This document shows, one piece after another, positions 25,207 through 33,633 of a DNA stretch of 64,000 bases. The stretch comes from an uncultured Oscillospiraceae bacterium. GTDB lineage: Bacteria; Bacillota; Clostridia; Oscillospirales; Acutalibacteraceae. Below the pieces are notes generated by a model that saw only the letters and a program-made list of their open reading frames with translations, did not search any database and was not told the origin of the DNA. The first letter of the stretch is position 1. Each line of letters starts with the position of its first letter. The DNA is taken from assembly GCA_900539425.1 (NCBI GenBank), contig UQBX01000001.1, positions 121,891-185,890 of the forward strand. The letters are read 5' to 3'. Position numbers and translations under genes: made by a program.

Positions 25207-25248
25207 AAAACGCCCTGTTCTGAAAATCAGAACAGGGCGTTATTTTTT
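25207..25248. terminator. strong intrinsic terminator
   Basis: A 14-base perfect stem, AACGCCCTGTTCTG and its complement, with a 4-base loop, followed by ATTTTTT. It closes the two-component operon and also reads toward the convergent gene at 25276. Confidence 0.9.
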
Positions 25249-25275
25249 GTTTATTCGGGCAGCATAATCAATATT

Positions 25276-26049
25276 TTACAGCTCGGCAATCTGCGCCATT
25301 AAATTTCCGCTCATTCCCTGCTGCCCCCAAAGATTGATATGGAATATAGCGTCGCCTTTTATAACAACAACATCTGTGGTGTTATCCATCGTATAATAAA
25401 ATCCCTCATCGCAATTCATCGCTTTCAGCTCATCATCACTGAAAACCGCAATACCGAAATCGCTGTAAAGTTCTCGGCGTTCGTTATAATATCTATTCAT
25501 AAGATCCGGTTTTGTTATGTATATGCACTCAGTGGATACCTCATTATTAAAGTCAGACAGCTGAACTTCATAATTTACAGGTATCTCATCACATATCTTT
25601 TTAAACTCCGTCTGCTCTCTGTAATTTGATTCATCACAATTATCAAAAACGGAATCAAAACGAATATACCTGTCCGCATTATCAGTAACAGAATCAATAA
25701 CGGACGATTCGTTTGCCTGAATAACTGCCATTCCTATATGCGGCACTATATTGATAACAAGAAACACTGTAACAAGTACTGCCGAAATTATTTTAGGCGT
25801 TTTGTTTTTCATTTTGTTTCTTCTTAAAATAATAACAATAAAACAAATAAGACTTACAACCGCAAATCCTGCTATTGCCACAGTTGAAACAACTATAAAA
25901 GTTATTGTGAAAAAATTAAGATATTTGTCAAGGATCGAATTATATTCCGTAATTCCGCTCTTGTAATAAGGAATAACAGCAAAAGAAATAATTGCGAGAA
26001 CCACGCTTATAACAGCGCCGGCAATAGTGCTTTTAGAAACCTTTTTCAT
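25276..26049 (-). CDS. hypothetical membrane protein with an outer domain
   Basis: 257 residues. Three hydrophobic helices (about 8-28, 45-75 and 88-110) precede a soluble domain starting near ANESSVIDSV and ending in DVVVIKGDAIFHINLWGQQG. The start at 26049 is set by AAGGTGAG 6 bases upstream. A longer frame from 26103 has no ribosome site. The family is not recognised. It is one of a run of small membrane proteins on the minus strand up to 28746 that may share a theme, but their sequences are not obviously alike. Confidence 0.65.
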   Translation of the reverse strand: MKKVSKSTIAGAVISVVLAIISFAVIPYYKSGITEYNSILDKYLNFFTITFIVVSTVAIAGFAVVSLICFIVIILRRNKMKNKTPKIISAVLVTVFLVINIVPHIGMAVIQANESSVIDSVTDNADRYIRFDSVFDNCDESNYREQTEFKKICDEIPVNYEVQLSDFNNEVSTECIYITKPDLMNRYYNERRELYSDFGIAVFSDDELKAMNCDEGFYYTMDNTTDVVVIKGDAIFHINLWGQQGMSGNLMAQIAEL

Positions 26050-26176
26050 ATTCTCACCTTCAAACATTAAATTTAAGACCGTGCACGGATAAATTTTCTG
26101 CATATATAGCTGATAATTCAGAGAACTATACCGTCAATTTAATATAAACACATAAATTTGGTTTTGTAAATACTTT

Positions 26177-27133
26177 TTAATCGATAACTTTGCCGAAGGA
26201 ATCGAGGAGGTTTCCGTCTTTATCCCACGATATTGACGATGCCCAATAATAAATTGAACCATCCGGGGAAGTATACACATCAAAGCCGTCCTCATTTTTC
26301 TCACCTGTAAAGCTGTGTTCATTGTCATACACAAGATAGCCGTCTTCATCAACAAAGCAATACTCGTTTTCAAAAACTTCGCCCGTGTTAACATTGGTGT
26401 AACTACCCTTTAGGGTATTGGAATCAAATGAATACATGTATTTATTTAAGTCCCTGTCATAATAAGGAACATAATCATACGTATAGGCATTTTTAAATCT
26501 GTCATAACTGAAATTATTCACATTAAAGAAATAATGTATTGAGCCGTCCTCATTGAAAGTGGTATATCTTGCGGGATAGTACAAAGAACCGTCCTCATCA
26601 ACGCAACAAGTGCTGTCTTTTACCAAAATGGACATATCTTCATCATAATGAAGATACCCGTCAATGTCTATATAACAAAGGTCTGAATTAAGGCGCTTCT
26701 GCGTGCCGTTTATGTATAAATAATCATATCCGGATTTGTCAAAATTGTATGAGTATTCATTGCCGTCAGTATCCTGAAATGTAACCTCAGAGCGGTCTAA
26801 AAACTCGTTTCCTTCCCTGTCATAATATTTTTCAGACTGATTATAACTAATATTATATGACAGCACAGAAATTGCAGATAAAGACACTGCGAAATAAATT
26901 ATCAAAGATATTATTATTGAAACAACTTTTTTAGGATTTCTTTTGCATTCCGCGGCAGATACAATTCCTGTAACAATAGGAAATGCAATTGATAAAAGAG
27001 TCAATACAGTTCTTAAATACTTATCTTTGTCCTTGCAATTAATATATACTACTAAAGCGACAAACAGCCTTGAAACAACAATAATAAATATACACAGTAT
27101 CACAGCCGCCTTGCTTGTAAGAAAATCTGCCAT
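26177..27133 (-). CDS. hypothetical membrane protein with D-x-D-G repeats
   Basis: 318 residues. Three membrane helices occupy about 8-28, 40-60 and 70-95. The outer part is built from short aromatic repeats with the core DxDGxLxY: DIDGYLHYDED, DEDGSLYYPAR, NEDGSIHYFF, DEDGYLVYDNE, SPDGSIYYW, DKDGNLLDSF. These resemble the WG/choline-binding-like or YD-type beta-hairpin repeats of surface proteins, but the exact family is not recognised. AAAGGAGAG precedes the ATG. It may bind carbohydrate or calcium at the surface; this is a guess from the repeat type. Confidence 0.65.
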   Translation of the reverse strand: MADFLTSKAAVILCIFIIVVSRLFVALVVYINCKDKDKYLRTVLTLLSIAFPIVTGIVSAAECKRNPKKVVSIIISLIIYFAVSLSAISVLSYNISYNQSEKYYDREGNEFLDRSEVTFQDTDGNEYSYNFDKSGYDYLYINGTQKRLNSDLCYIDIDGYLHYDEDMSILVKDSTCCVDEDGSLYYPARYTTFNEDGSIHYFFNVNNFSYDRFKNAYTYDYVPYYDRDLNKYMYSFDSNTLKGSYTNVNTGEVFENEYCFVDEDGYLVYDNEHSFTGEKNEDGFDVYTSPDGSIYYWASSISWDKDGNLLDSFGKVID

Positions 27134-27243
27134 ACTAACTCTCCTTTATTGCTGAACACAAAAAAACACCGTTTTTCATAACCAATATCAGTTGGATCCG
27201 GCAAATAAACTTTCTTAAAAACCATTAGCATCCAAACTGATGT

Positions 27244-27727
27244 TTATTGATTCGAATTATTGATACGCTCTTTCAAGATATTAATTTCATGTTCATACAA
27301 AGCTTTGTTAAACAGCATTTTATGAGTTTTTCCGTCTTTATCCGTAAAATAAAAGTAGTATAAATACGGTGTTGAAGCACCTGACTCAGAAAAACCACCC
27401 ACTGGTTTTTTTTAATTCTTCATAACCGTTTTTTACGTCCGTATATTCATAATATTTGCCGTTAAAAGGATTCGACTGAAAGTAAAAACCCTTTTTACCT
27501 ACTCGAACTTTTACAAAGAAAAACATTACAGCAAGTTTTACAAACAGCACAATTGAGGATAATGCCATTAAGCCGAGAAATAAGCCCAATACAACAGATT
27601 TATGCTGACCGCCTATAAGCTGGTCAACTGATAAAACGGTGAAAAATGCAGATACCGCAAATAAAAAAATCAAGGAAATTGTATTGCCTGTCTTACCGCT
27701 TATTGTATAATCCCACTCGTCATTCAT
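27244..27727 (-). pseudogene. small two-helix membrane protein, frameshifted in an A tract
   Basis: The frame from the ATG at 27727 has two membrane helices (about 20-38 and 45-75) and a beta-rich domain, and stops early at 27386 (KTSGWFF). Removing one base from the eight-A run at about 27406-27413 gives ELKKPVGGFSESGAS and then a coherent 55-residue tail with FTDKDGKTHKMLFNKALYEHE, to TAA at 27244. The tail matches in kind the tail of the neighbouring gene (TKDGRVHKFVV), so it is real. The restored protein is about 160 residues. It is either a recent mutation or a homopolymer sequencing error. Function is unknown. Confidence 0.65.
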
Positions 27728-28177
27728 CGTCTGTCATCTCCGCTCCGTTGATTTTTTCCAAAAGATAATCGGTTTCGTCGCACTGATAAAGACAAACTAC
27801 AAATTTGTGCACCCTGCCGTCTTTCGTTTGTAATTAAAATAACGGCTGCTCGCTCCGTTTGTGGCGGCGCCGGAACTAACCCAAGCCTCAGTAATATCAC
27901 TGTAATTATAAGTTTTTGATACACCCGGCGCTTTTTGGAGTGTAAAGCTGTTTTCACCTATGTAAACCTTAATAAACAGCGTGGCATATATTGAATATAG
28001 GGTTAATGCGGTGGAAAGTATTGCCAATGCTCCTACCAAAAAGCCCGCAAATTTATCATCCCTGTAAATAAAGAATGTTATAACAATAAAAAATATTGTA
28101 ACAATAATCGGCAAAATCAAGTCGCTTTTTCTAAAAGCTATTATGTGTTTGTATTCTTCGTTTTTCAATATCAACAA
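27720..28177 (-). pseudogene. paralogous small membrane protein, frameshifted in an A tract
   Basis: This has the same plan as the gene at 27244: two membrane helices (about 20-38 and 42-72), then a PH-like or beta-rich domain with EAWVSSG. The frame from 28177 ends at 27797 after FNYKRKTAGCTNL. Adding one A to the AAA at about 27834 gives FNYKTKDGRVHKFVVC and a further 25 residues, ending AEMTDDE at TGA 27720-27722. That restored stop overlaps the next gene's ATG (ATGAATGA), the normal coupling of an operon. Both members of this pair therefore carry a single-base change at an A run. Confidence 0.65.
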
Positions 28178-28251
28178 TCCCCAATTTTATTTATCTATAT
28201 ATTTAGGCTTTAAGTATTGTCTCTAATCAGTTACCTTTATACTCCATATTA

Positions 28252-28746
28252 TTAATAACCTATTGCTTCTAAAATTTTGAAAATATCATTCTTATAGTTC
28301 TTACCGCCAAAAGCCATTACCACGGTATTATCAACCCAAACTAAATGGTAATACATATCATCATCATAAACATAGAAACCTGAATAGTTGTAATAATCTT
28401 CAGTACTACTATAAACTGCTCCGCCTGTTGCTTCTTTTATTTGATGATACCAGTTTCTATATACTGCCCCGGCATTATCATTATTATTTAATTCAAAAAA
28501 ATAGAAACGAATATACCGAGATTGGGTAAAAACAGTTTTCTTGAGCCCGTGACAATATTGTTCATAATAATCCGTAACGTCCGCCGGTTCATAACCGAGT
28601 TCAACCAATTCTGCGCTAACTTGATCACCGGTAGCAGGTGTTTTCTCCTCAGTATTTGTAAAAAGAACTATCCATATTGTAGCGAGTGATACTACGATAA
28701 ACGCAATAACTAAATAAGGATGATTAATTAAATATTTTTCGATCAC
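28252..28746 (-). CDS. hypothetical single-pass membrane protein
   Basis: 164 residues. A membrane helix (about 10-32) is followed by an outer domain with GYEPADVTDYYEQYCHGLKK, many Tyr, and a closing DIFKILEAIGY. The start is a GTG at 28746, chosen because GGAGGAG lies 7 bases upstream. A TTG at 28773 in the same frame has none. A consensus promoter precedes it at 28778. The family is not recognised. Confidence 0.6.
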   Translation of the reverse strand: MIEKYLINHPYLVIAFIVVSLATIWIVLFTNTEEKTPATGDQVSAELVELGYEPADVTDYYEQYCHGLKKTVFTQSRYIRFYFFELNNNDNAGAVYRNWYHQIKEATGGAVYSSTEDYYNYSGFYVYDDDMYYHLVWVDNTVVMAFGGKNYKNDIFKILEAIGY

Positions 28747-28777
28747 ATATATTCTCCTCCGATATTCTTGCAAATTA

Positions 28778-28806
28778 ATTATATCAAACTCATTTTATAC
28801 AATCAA
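28778..28806 (-). promoter_or_regulatory. sigma-A-type promoter
   Basis: Minus strand: TTGATT (28801-28806), a 17-base spacer, TATAAT (28778-28783). It lies 32 bases upstream of the GTG of the gene that ends at 28252. Confidence 0.8.
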
Positions 28807-29247
28807 GTTCATATTAACGAATTAAAATGAATGTTGCCATAAATCCGCAACATAAAATACAGCACTTTTATAAATGTTAAACATACAATTTTATTTTAAA
28901 TATTAATCTGTTAATTATTTTTGCAACTCTTTATATAATCTGTATATGAGCTATGATGAAATCGAACTTAGTTCTTAGCATTAAGAAATTAAATGCCTTG
29001 AAAAAAGTATTTATTATTAGGTTCTAAGACTTGATTTTACTAAAAAAAAGAGCATCAAAAGATGCTCTTTTTTCTTGTCTATCCATTACAAAAAGATATT
29101 TTATATAGTATCCAATAGAAGAATTAAATTTTGAATTATCCAGTTAGATTAATATAAATGTTTTTAAACGCCACAACTTAAGGGTAAATTTAATGAAAAA
29201 CAATATAAATATTAACTTAGCACTAAATTTTATAATTGATATTTTTC
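28807..29247. other. AT-rich non-coding stretch
   Basis: No convincing gene on either strand. It contains only the terminator at 29043-29074. Base composition is markedly more AT-rich than the flanking operons. Confidence 0.5.
29043..29074. terminator. intrinsic terminator
   Basis: AAAAGAGCATC pairs with GATGCTCTTTT around AAAA, with A and T runs on both sides. No gene ends next to it, so it may serve an unannotated short transcript or the AT-rich genes upstream on the minus strand. Confidence 0.75.
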
Positions 29248-29877
29248 TTAATAGTCATCGTTAAATATATCTTTAAATTTCATAAATTTATAACCACTTT
29301 TCTTTGCCTTTTCTCTGAAATCACGATCCATTTTTTCAGACACCCATTCTCTAAACTTATAACGACGGTTAATTGATACACTTATATTTTCATTAAAAAC
29401 ATCTAAAACTGTATTTAAATATACATCCTGATATTTATCTAATAATGTTAATTCTTCCTCTGAAATTTCCGCTCTTTTATTATAGTGAATATTATTTCGC
29501 AATTTTCTATTTATAGAAAAGAATAAACTGTTTTTAATATTATTAGAGATATTTTCGTCTATTCTTTTTAGAATTGATAGTTTTTGGCTCTCCATATTCT
29601 TCATATCATTATATATTGTTTCAATAACAAGCGCTTTTATTTTTCTATATGTTATATCTATATTGATGGAAACTGCTCCACTAATTTTTATGGAAACTGG
29701 TTGCAAATCTTTTATTATCAGTGCAAATTTAACCAAATTATACCTATATAAAATAAAGTACTTTTCTGCATCCGTAAGCTTGCTATTTTTAAAAATCAAG
29801 GCTGTTGAATATGAATAGCGTTTAAATAAAAATTTTTGGTGTAAGTTATCAGTAATCCTTTTGCTTAGAGATTTCAT
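29248..29877 (-). CDS. AT-rich hypothetical protein with an HEPN-like R-x6-H motif
   Basis: 209 residues, mostly helical and Lys/Asn/Ile-rich, with no membrane or signal segment. The stretch INRKLRNNIHYNK fits the R-x(4-6)-H motif of HEPN RNases seen in abortive-infection and toxin proteins, here in the middle of a helical protein. The C-terminal part has a basic cluster (SINRRYKFREWVSEKMDRDF). No ribosome site is obvious before the ATG. It follows the gene at 29926 by 48 bases on the same strand. HEPN assignment rests on the motif alone and could be chance. Confidence 0.5.
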   Translation of the reverse strand: MKSLSKRITDNLHQKFLFKRYSYSTALIFKNSKLTDAEKYFILYRYNLVKFALIIKDLQPVSIKISGAVSINIDITYRKIKALVIETIYNDMKNMESQKLSILKRIDENISNNIKNSLFFSINRKLRNNIHYNKRAEISEEELTLLDKYQDVYLNTVLDVFNENISVSINRRYKFREWVSEKMDRDFREKAKKSGYKFMKFKDIFNDDY

Positions 29878-29925
29878 TTCATTATATAACTCATAATTAT
29901 CTATTTTAAGACCGCTATAAATACC

Positions 29926-30390
29926 TTAAAAAAAAGAATCAACAACGGCTTTCGGTATTTTTGAAAGCTGACTAAACAAATCTGCATAATCTCTGCAATA
30001 TTTACGGATTACAAAATCACTGAAGTTAGTGCAAATCAAATCGTTAGAATGTTTCTTATCCACAATAATAACATTATCAAATACGACATGTTCAAAATCG
30101 ACTCCTGTAGAATTTTTTAATTCATTCATTAATTTCCCATTTGGCTGAGGAGAGTTTTTCAAAAAAGCATTTCTTATCTTTCTAATAGCTTTTAAATAGC
30201 CATTACCGAAATCTTCTTTGTTGAAATATTGTGAATTAATTAATTCATGTGAAAATATTGAAACAAAAAAGCCATTAACAGAATCTAACAAAGAACGTAA
30301 TTCGGCATCATCAGTTTCATTTTCAGTCGCAACTAAAAAATACAAGTATGTAAAATCCTGTATTATTTCAAAAATAGTTTCATTCTCCAT
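29926..30390 (-). CDS. AT-rich hypothetical protein, 154 residues
   Basis: I do not recognise this gene. The protein is helical and acidic, beginning ENETIFEIIQDFTYLYFLVAT. It has AIRKIRNAFLKNS in the middle, which looks like the basic helix of small nucleic-acid or HEPN-type proteins, and a beta-like segment VVFDNVIIVDKKH. AAGGAAAA precedes the ATG. With the gene at 29248 it forms a two-gene unit of low GC beside a tRNA gene, which suggests acquisition from elsewhere. Confidence 0.5.
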   Translation of the reverse strand: MENETIFEIIQDFTYLYFLVATENETDDAELRSLLDSVNGFFVSIFSHELINSQYFNKEDFGNGYLKAIRKIRNAFLKNSPQPNGKLMNELKNSTGVDFEHVVFDNVIIVDKKHSNDLICTNFSDFVIRKYCRDYADLFSQLSKIPKAVVDSFF

Positions 30391-30591
30391 AATGATTTTC
30401 CTTATTTTAGCTATTTTAAATAATTATAGCATAAATGATAAAATATTGTTATATTACTATATGTTTTATAAACAAGAAATTTAAATATGTCTGTCAAGTG
30501 TCTGCAATTTTGATGGTCTAATTTGGCTAATTTATACAATTAGAATTTAATATTTGTGGTGCATCAATATCGCATTTAAATAGGAAACATA

Positions 30592-30626
30592 AGAAAACAG
30601 GAACACTCAAAAGTGTTCCTGTTTCT
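30592..30626 (-). terminator. terminator downstream of tRNA-Gln
   Basis: AAACAGGAACACT pairs with AGTGTTCCTGTTT around CAAA. On the minus strand it begins 3 bases after the encoded CCA end of the tRNA. Confidence 0.85.
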
Positions 30627-30628
30627 TT

Positions 30629-30702
30629 TGGCAGCGGTATAAGGATTCGAACCTTAAAATACGGAGTCAGAGTCCGGTGTGTTACCGTTACACTATACCG
30701 CT
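30629..30702 (-). tRNA. tRNA-Gln (anticodon CTG), CCA end encoded
   Basis: The minus strand folds as a full cloverleaf. The acceptor stem is AGCGGTA/TACCGCT, the D arm GTGT/ACAC, the anticodon loop CTCTGAC, and the T arm TAAGG-TTCGAAT-CCTTA. Discriminator G and CCA follow. The anticodon CTG reads CAG, so this is the minor glutamine tRNA. One mismatch (C-T) lies at the top of the anticodon stem. The promoter is at 30734-30761 and a terminator follows directly, so it is a single-gene unit. Confidence 0.93.
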
Positions 30703-30733
30703 ATATTTGTCTTTTGCAATCAGTGCGTTTACT

Positions 30734-30761
30734 ATTATAACCTATTAATTTGATTTGTCAA
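30734..30761 (-). promoter_or_regulatory. tRNA-Gln promoter
   Basis: Minus strand: TTGACA (30756-30761), a 16-base spacer, TATAAT (30734-30739). It ends 31 bases before the tRNA 5' end. Both boxes are perfect consensus. Confidence 0.85.
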
Positions 30762-30817
30762 GATTTATTTTCATTTTTTAAATTAGTGTTAAATAAAAAT
30801 AAACAATTTTCTTTATA

Positions 30818-30846
30818 TTGTTTTTGGCGGCGGGATATTGTATAAT
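30818..30846 (+). promoter_or_regulatory. promoter of the ymdB transcription unit
   Basis: TTGTTT (30818-30823), a 17-base spacer, TATAAT (30841-30846), 33 bases before the TTG start. Confidence 0.7.
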
Positions 30847-30879
30847 AATTAAAAATTAAAGTATAGAATCGGTGTAAAT

Positions 30880-31653
30880 TTGAAAATACTTACAATAGGT
30901 GACGTTGTATCAGCCAGCGGGTGTGAATATCTGAGGGATGTTCTGCCCCGTCTGAAAAAAAACTACAAAGCTGATCTTACAATAGTTAACGCTGAAAATT
31001 CTGCGGTTGGAAACGGCGTTACGCCGAAATCAGCAAAATCGGTTTTTGAAGCCGGTGCAGATGTTATAACACTGGGAAACCACAGTTTGAAACGGCCTGA
31101 AATCAGCGATTATCTGGAAGAGAATGAATTCATAATCCGCCCGGCAAATTACCATGAAAGCGCTCCCGGGAACGGAATGGTTATAATTGACAAAGGTTAT
31201 ATAAGGGCTGCAATCATAAATCTTCAGGGTACGGTCTATCTTGACCCGATAAAAAACCCGTTTGACTGCGCCGATGAAATGATAGAAAAAGCAAAAGCCG
31301 AAGGTGTGAATATTATTATAATCGATTTTCACGCAGAGGCAACAAGTGAAAAAAGAGCTCTCGGTTTTCACCTGGACGGAAAGGTAAGTGCGATTTTCGG
31401 CACTCATACCCATGTGCAGACTTCGGACAATCAGATTCTGCCCGGAGGAACGGGATATATAACAGACCTTGGAATGACGGGGCCTCTGCAATCTGTTTTG
31501 GGAGTTGAGCCTGAATGCGCTATATGGAAAATGCGCACAAATCTGCCTGTAAGATTTAAGAACCCGGACGGTGAATGTACTTGTGAGGGCTGCTTTTTTG
31601 AGATAGACAACAAAACGGGTAAAACCGTTTACACGGAAGGTTTCAGGAGGTAA
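30880..31653 (+). CDS. ymdB: YmdB-family metallophosphoesterase
   Basis: 257 residues, the usual length. It opens KILTIGDVVSASG (metal ligand Asp8), followed by VNAENSAVGNGVT (metal-binding Glu/Asn), ITLGNHSLKRPE (His), IDFHAEATSEK, and GTHTHVQTSDNQILP, which carries the last metal His residues. B. subtilis YmdB hydrolyses 2',3'-cyclic nucleotides and affects biofilm and nanotube choices. The start is TTG at 30880 with only a weak CGGTG ahead. It is followed after 2 bases by a peptide-binding lipoprotein gene, so the two are probably cotranscribed. Confidence 0.93.
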   Translation: MKILTIGDVVSASGCEYLRDVLPRLKKNYKADLTIVNAENSAVGNGVTPKSAKSVFEAGADVITLGNHSLKRPEISDYLEENEFIIRPANYHESAPGNGMVIIDKGYIRAAIINLQGTVYLDPIKNPFDCADEMIEKAKAEGVNIIIIDFHAEATSEKRALGFHLDGKVSAIFGTHTHVQTSDNQILPGGTGYITDLGMTGPLQSVLGVEPECAIWKMRTNLPVRFKNPDGECTCEGCFFEIDNKTGKTVYTEGFRR

Positions 31654-31655
31654 AA

Positions 31656-33149
31656 ATGGCAAAAAGAATTATTGCATTTATTCTTGCCGCGGCAACCATA
31701 GCTCTTTGCCTTACCGCCTGCTCCGATTCAGGCGGAGAAGAAACTACCACAAATTCAGCCGTGATAGAGCAGGAAACGGTTATTCGTGAGGACAACAGCA
31801 CTTTCAAGCTGAGTTACACACAGGCAGACAGCCTTGACCCTTATGAAGCTCTGACACTCAACAATCAGGTGCTAAGTCAGCTTGTGTTTGAAAGCCTGTT
31901 TGACCTTGATGAGAATTACAAAGCGAGTCTTAACATAGCGTCAAGCTATGAATACAAGGACAACAAAACGCTTGATGTTGGCATAACCGCAGGTCTGAAA
32001 TTTACGGATGGCAGTACCCTGTCTGCCCAGGACGTTGTAAGTTCTTTCAATGACGCAAAGGACTCTCAATACTGGGGCTCTTCCCTTTCCGGAATAGATT
32101 CCTGCCGTGCTGTTTCTGAAACCGAAATAGAATTCAGCCTGAGCGCGCCTAATCCATACGCTCACAATCTTCTCGTATTCCCGATTGTAAGCTCAGATTC
32201 ATCAGGAAATTATCCTATTGGAAACGGCAGATATTATTACGCTGACGAAAACGGTGAAACAGTGCTTAAAGCAAACACTGAAAACGGATTTCAGCCGCAT
32301 ATCACTGTTATCCATCTTGAAAACATTGCTTCTGAAGATTCAATTGACAATGCCGTCAACATAGGAAACATAAGCTTTGCTTTCCGTGACCTCAGCAGTA
32401 ATTCTTCGCGCCGCATAACAGCCAACAAAAGGCTTATAAATATGAATAATCTTGTATTTATAGGCGTAAATAATAAAAGCGGAATCACATCAAACGCAAA
32501 TGTAAGGCGAGCTATATCCCTTGCAATAAACCGCTCCACGCTTGCAAAAAGCGCATACGGCGGATTTGCTCAGGCCGCCACGGGAGTATTCAACCCGCAG
32601 TTTGAACTTTCAGAAACTCAGCTTTTTTCTGAAGAGGGTGATGCAGGAGCGGCAAAGCAGATACTGCTTTCAAGCGGGGTTTCAGACTATGGCATTTCTA
32701 TAGTTGTAAACTCATCAAACAAAGAGCGTGTGGCTTGCGCAAAACTTATCAAGCAGCAGCTTGAGGAAGCAGGTTTCAGCGTAACTGTTTACGAGGAAAC
32801 AGACGACAGATATTTTGACAGGATTTCCAAAGAACAGTTTAACCTTTATATAGGAGAAATAAAACTGCCGCCCGACATGAGCCTTTGGTCTTTCTTTGAC
32901 AGCAACGGAACTGCGAGATACGGAATAGATGCCTCAACCAGCAAAAGCGCGGCGGCATACAGCGCTTATATGGACGGCAGCGGTAAGCTTGGTGAATTTC
33001 TGTTAGATTTTTCTGATGAAATGCCGTTTATCCCTGTTGTTTACAGACGAGGTATGATTTGTTTTACAAAAACTATGAACGGCGATGTGCAGGGCACATA
33101 CTATGATTGTTTTTCAAATATTGAGGACTGGTATTTTGAGGCGGACTGA
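31656..33149 (+). CDS. ABC transporter substrate-binding lipoprotein (peptide/nickel type)
   Basis: 497 residues. The lipobox LTAC puts the lipidated cysteine near residue 22, with a short Ser/Gly/Thr linker. The SBP_bac_5 fold follows: LDPYEALTLNNQVLSQLVFESL, then DGSTLSAQDVVSSF, then NVRRAISLAINRS, with a C-terminal part including LLDFSDEMPFIPVVYRR. It should bind oligopeptides or similar solutes for an ABC importer. No permease or ATPase genes lie nearby, so it may feed a transporter encoded elsewhere. CAGGAGG precedes the ATG; it is in one unit with ymdB. Confidence 0.9.
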   Translation: MAKRIIAFILAAATIALCLTACSDSGGEETTTNSAVIEQETVIREDNSTFKLSYTQADSLDPYEALTLNNQVLSQLVFESLFDLDENYKASLNIASSYEYKDNKTLDVGITAGLKFTDGSTLSAQDVVSSFNDAKDSQYWGSSLSGIDSCRAVSETEIEFSLSAPNPYAHNLLVFPIVSSDSSGNYPIGNGRYYYADENGETVLKANTENGFQPHITVIHLENIASEDSIDNAVNIGNISFAFRDLSSNSSRRITANKRLINMNNLVFIGVNNKSGITSNANVRRAISLAINRSTLAKSAYGGFAQAATGVFNPQFELSETQLFSEEGDAGAAKQILLSSGVSDYGISIVVNSSNKERVACAKLIKQQLEEAGFSVTVYEETDDRYFDRISKEQFNLYIGEIKLPPDMSLWSFFDSNGTARYGIDASTSKSAAAYSAYMDGSGKLGEFLLDFSDEMPFIPVVYRRGMICFTKTMNGDVQGTYYDCFSNIEDWYFEAD

Positions 33150-33187
33150 GAACCAAGCAGTAAATCAGGCTCATAATATTATGCTTC

Positions 33188-33216
33188 TTGATAAGAATTA
33201 CAAAATATATTATAAT
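33188..33216 (+). promoter_or_regulatory. promoter of the Asp23-FakA-RecG operon
   Basis: TTGATA (33188-33193), a 17-base spacer, perfect TATAAT (33211-33216), 44 bases ahead of the ATG. Confidence 0.85.
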
Positions 33217-33260
33217 CTTAATAGCACAAACTCAATATTTAAAACAAACGGAGGTTTGTT

Positions 33261-33617
33261 ATGATTAAGTTTGAAAATCCAAACGGATATATTGAAATCA
33301 CTAACAATTATTTCGAAAAACTTGTGGGGCAGGTTGCCCAGTCATGCTTCGGCGTTACAGGCATGGTAAATTCAGGCCCTATGCAAAGCCTGAAATCCAT
33401 TATCTCCAGCAAGACGGACAAGGACAATTATAACCGCGGCGTATGTATAAAAAGCATTAACGGCAGTCTGGTTATTGACCTTCACATTGCCGTTTCTTAC
33501 GGAGTAAATATAAACGCCATTGCAAACAGTATTACAAATAAAGTGCGTTACAGCGTTGAAACCGTTACAGATTTAAAGGTTTCAAAAATAAATGTGTATG
33601 TTGACGCAATAAACTAA
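33261..33617 (+). CDS. Asp23/Gls24-family envelope stress protein (YloU-like)
   Basis: 118 residues. It starts NGYIEITNNYFEKLVGQVAQSCFGVTGM and ends with VTDLKVSKINVYVDAI, the signature pattern of the Asp23/Gls24 family. It has no membrane segment. In many Firmicutes this gene stands directly before fakA (yloV), exactly as here, and its product is linked to FakAB lipid metabolism and membrane stress. AGGAGG-like AACGGAGG precedes the ATG. It is the first gene of the operon. Confidence 0.93.
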   Translation: MIKFENPNGYIEITNNYFEKLVGQVAQSCFGVTGMVNSGPMQSLKSIISSKTDKDNYNRGVCIKSINGSLVIDLHIAVSYGVNINAIANSITNKVRYSVETVTDLKVSKINVYVDAIN

Positions 33618-33633
33618 AGGAGATTATTCGTAA

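Noticed and set aside
30629..30702. tRNA-Gln as attachment site of the adjacent AT-rich genes
   Set aside because: I found no repeated copy of the tRNA 3' end on the far side of the AT-rich stretch, and no integrase gene.
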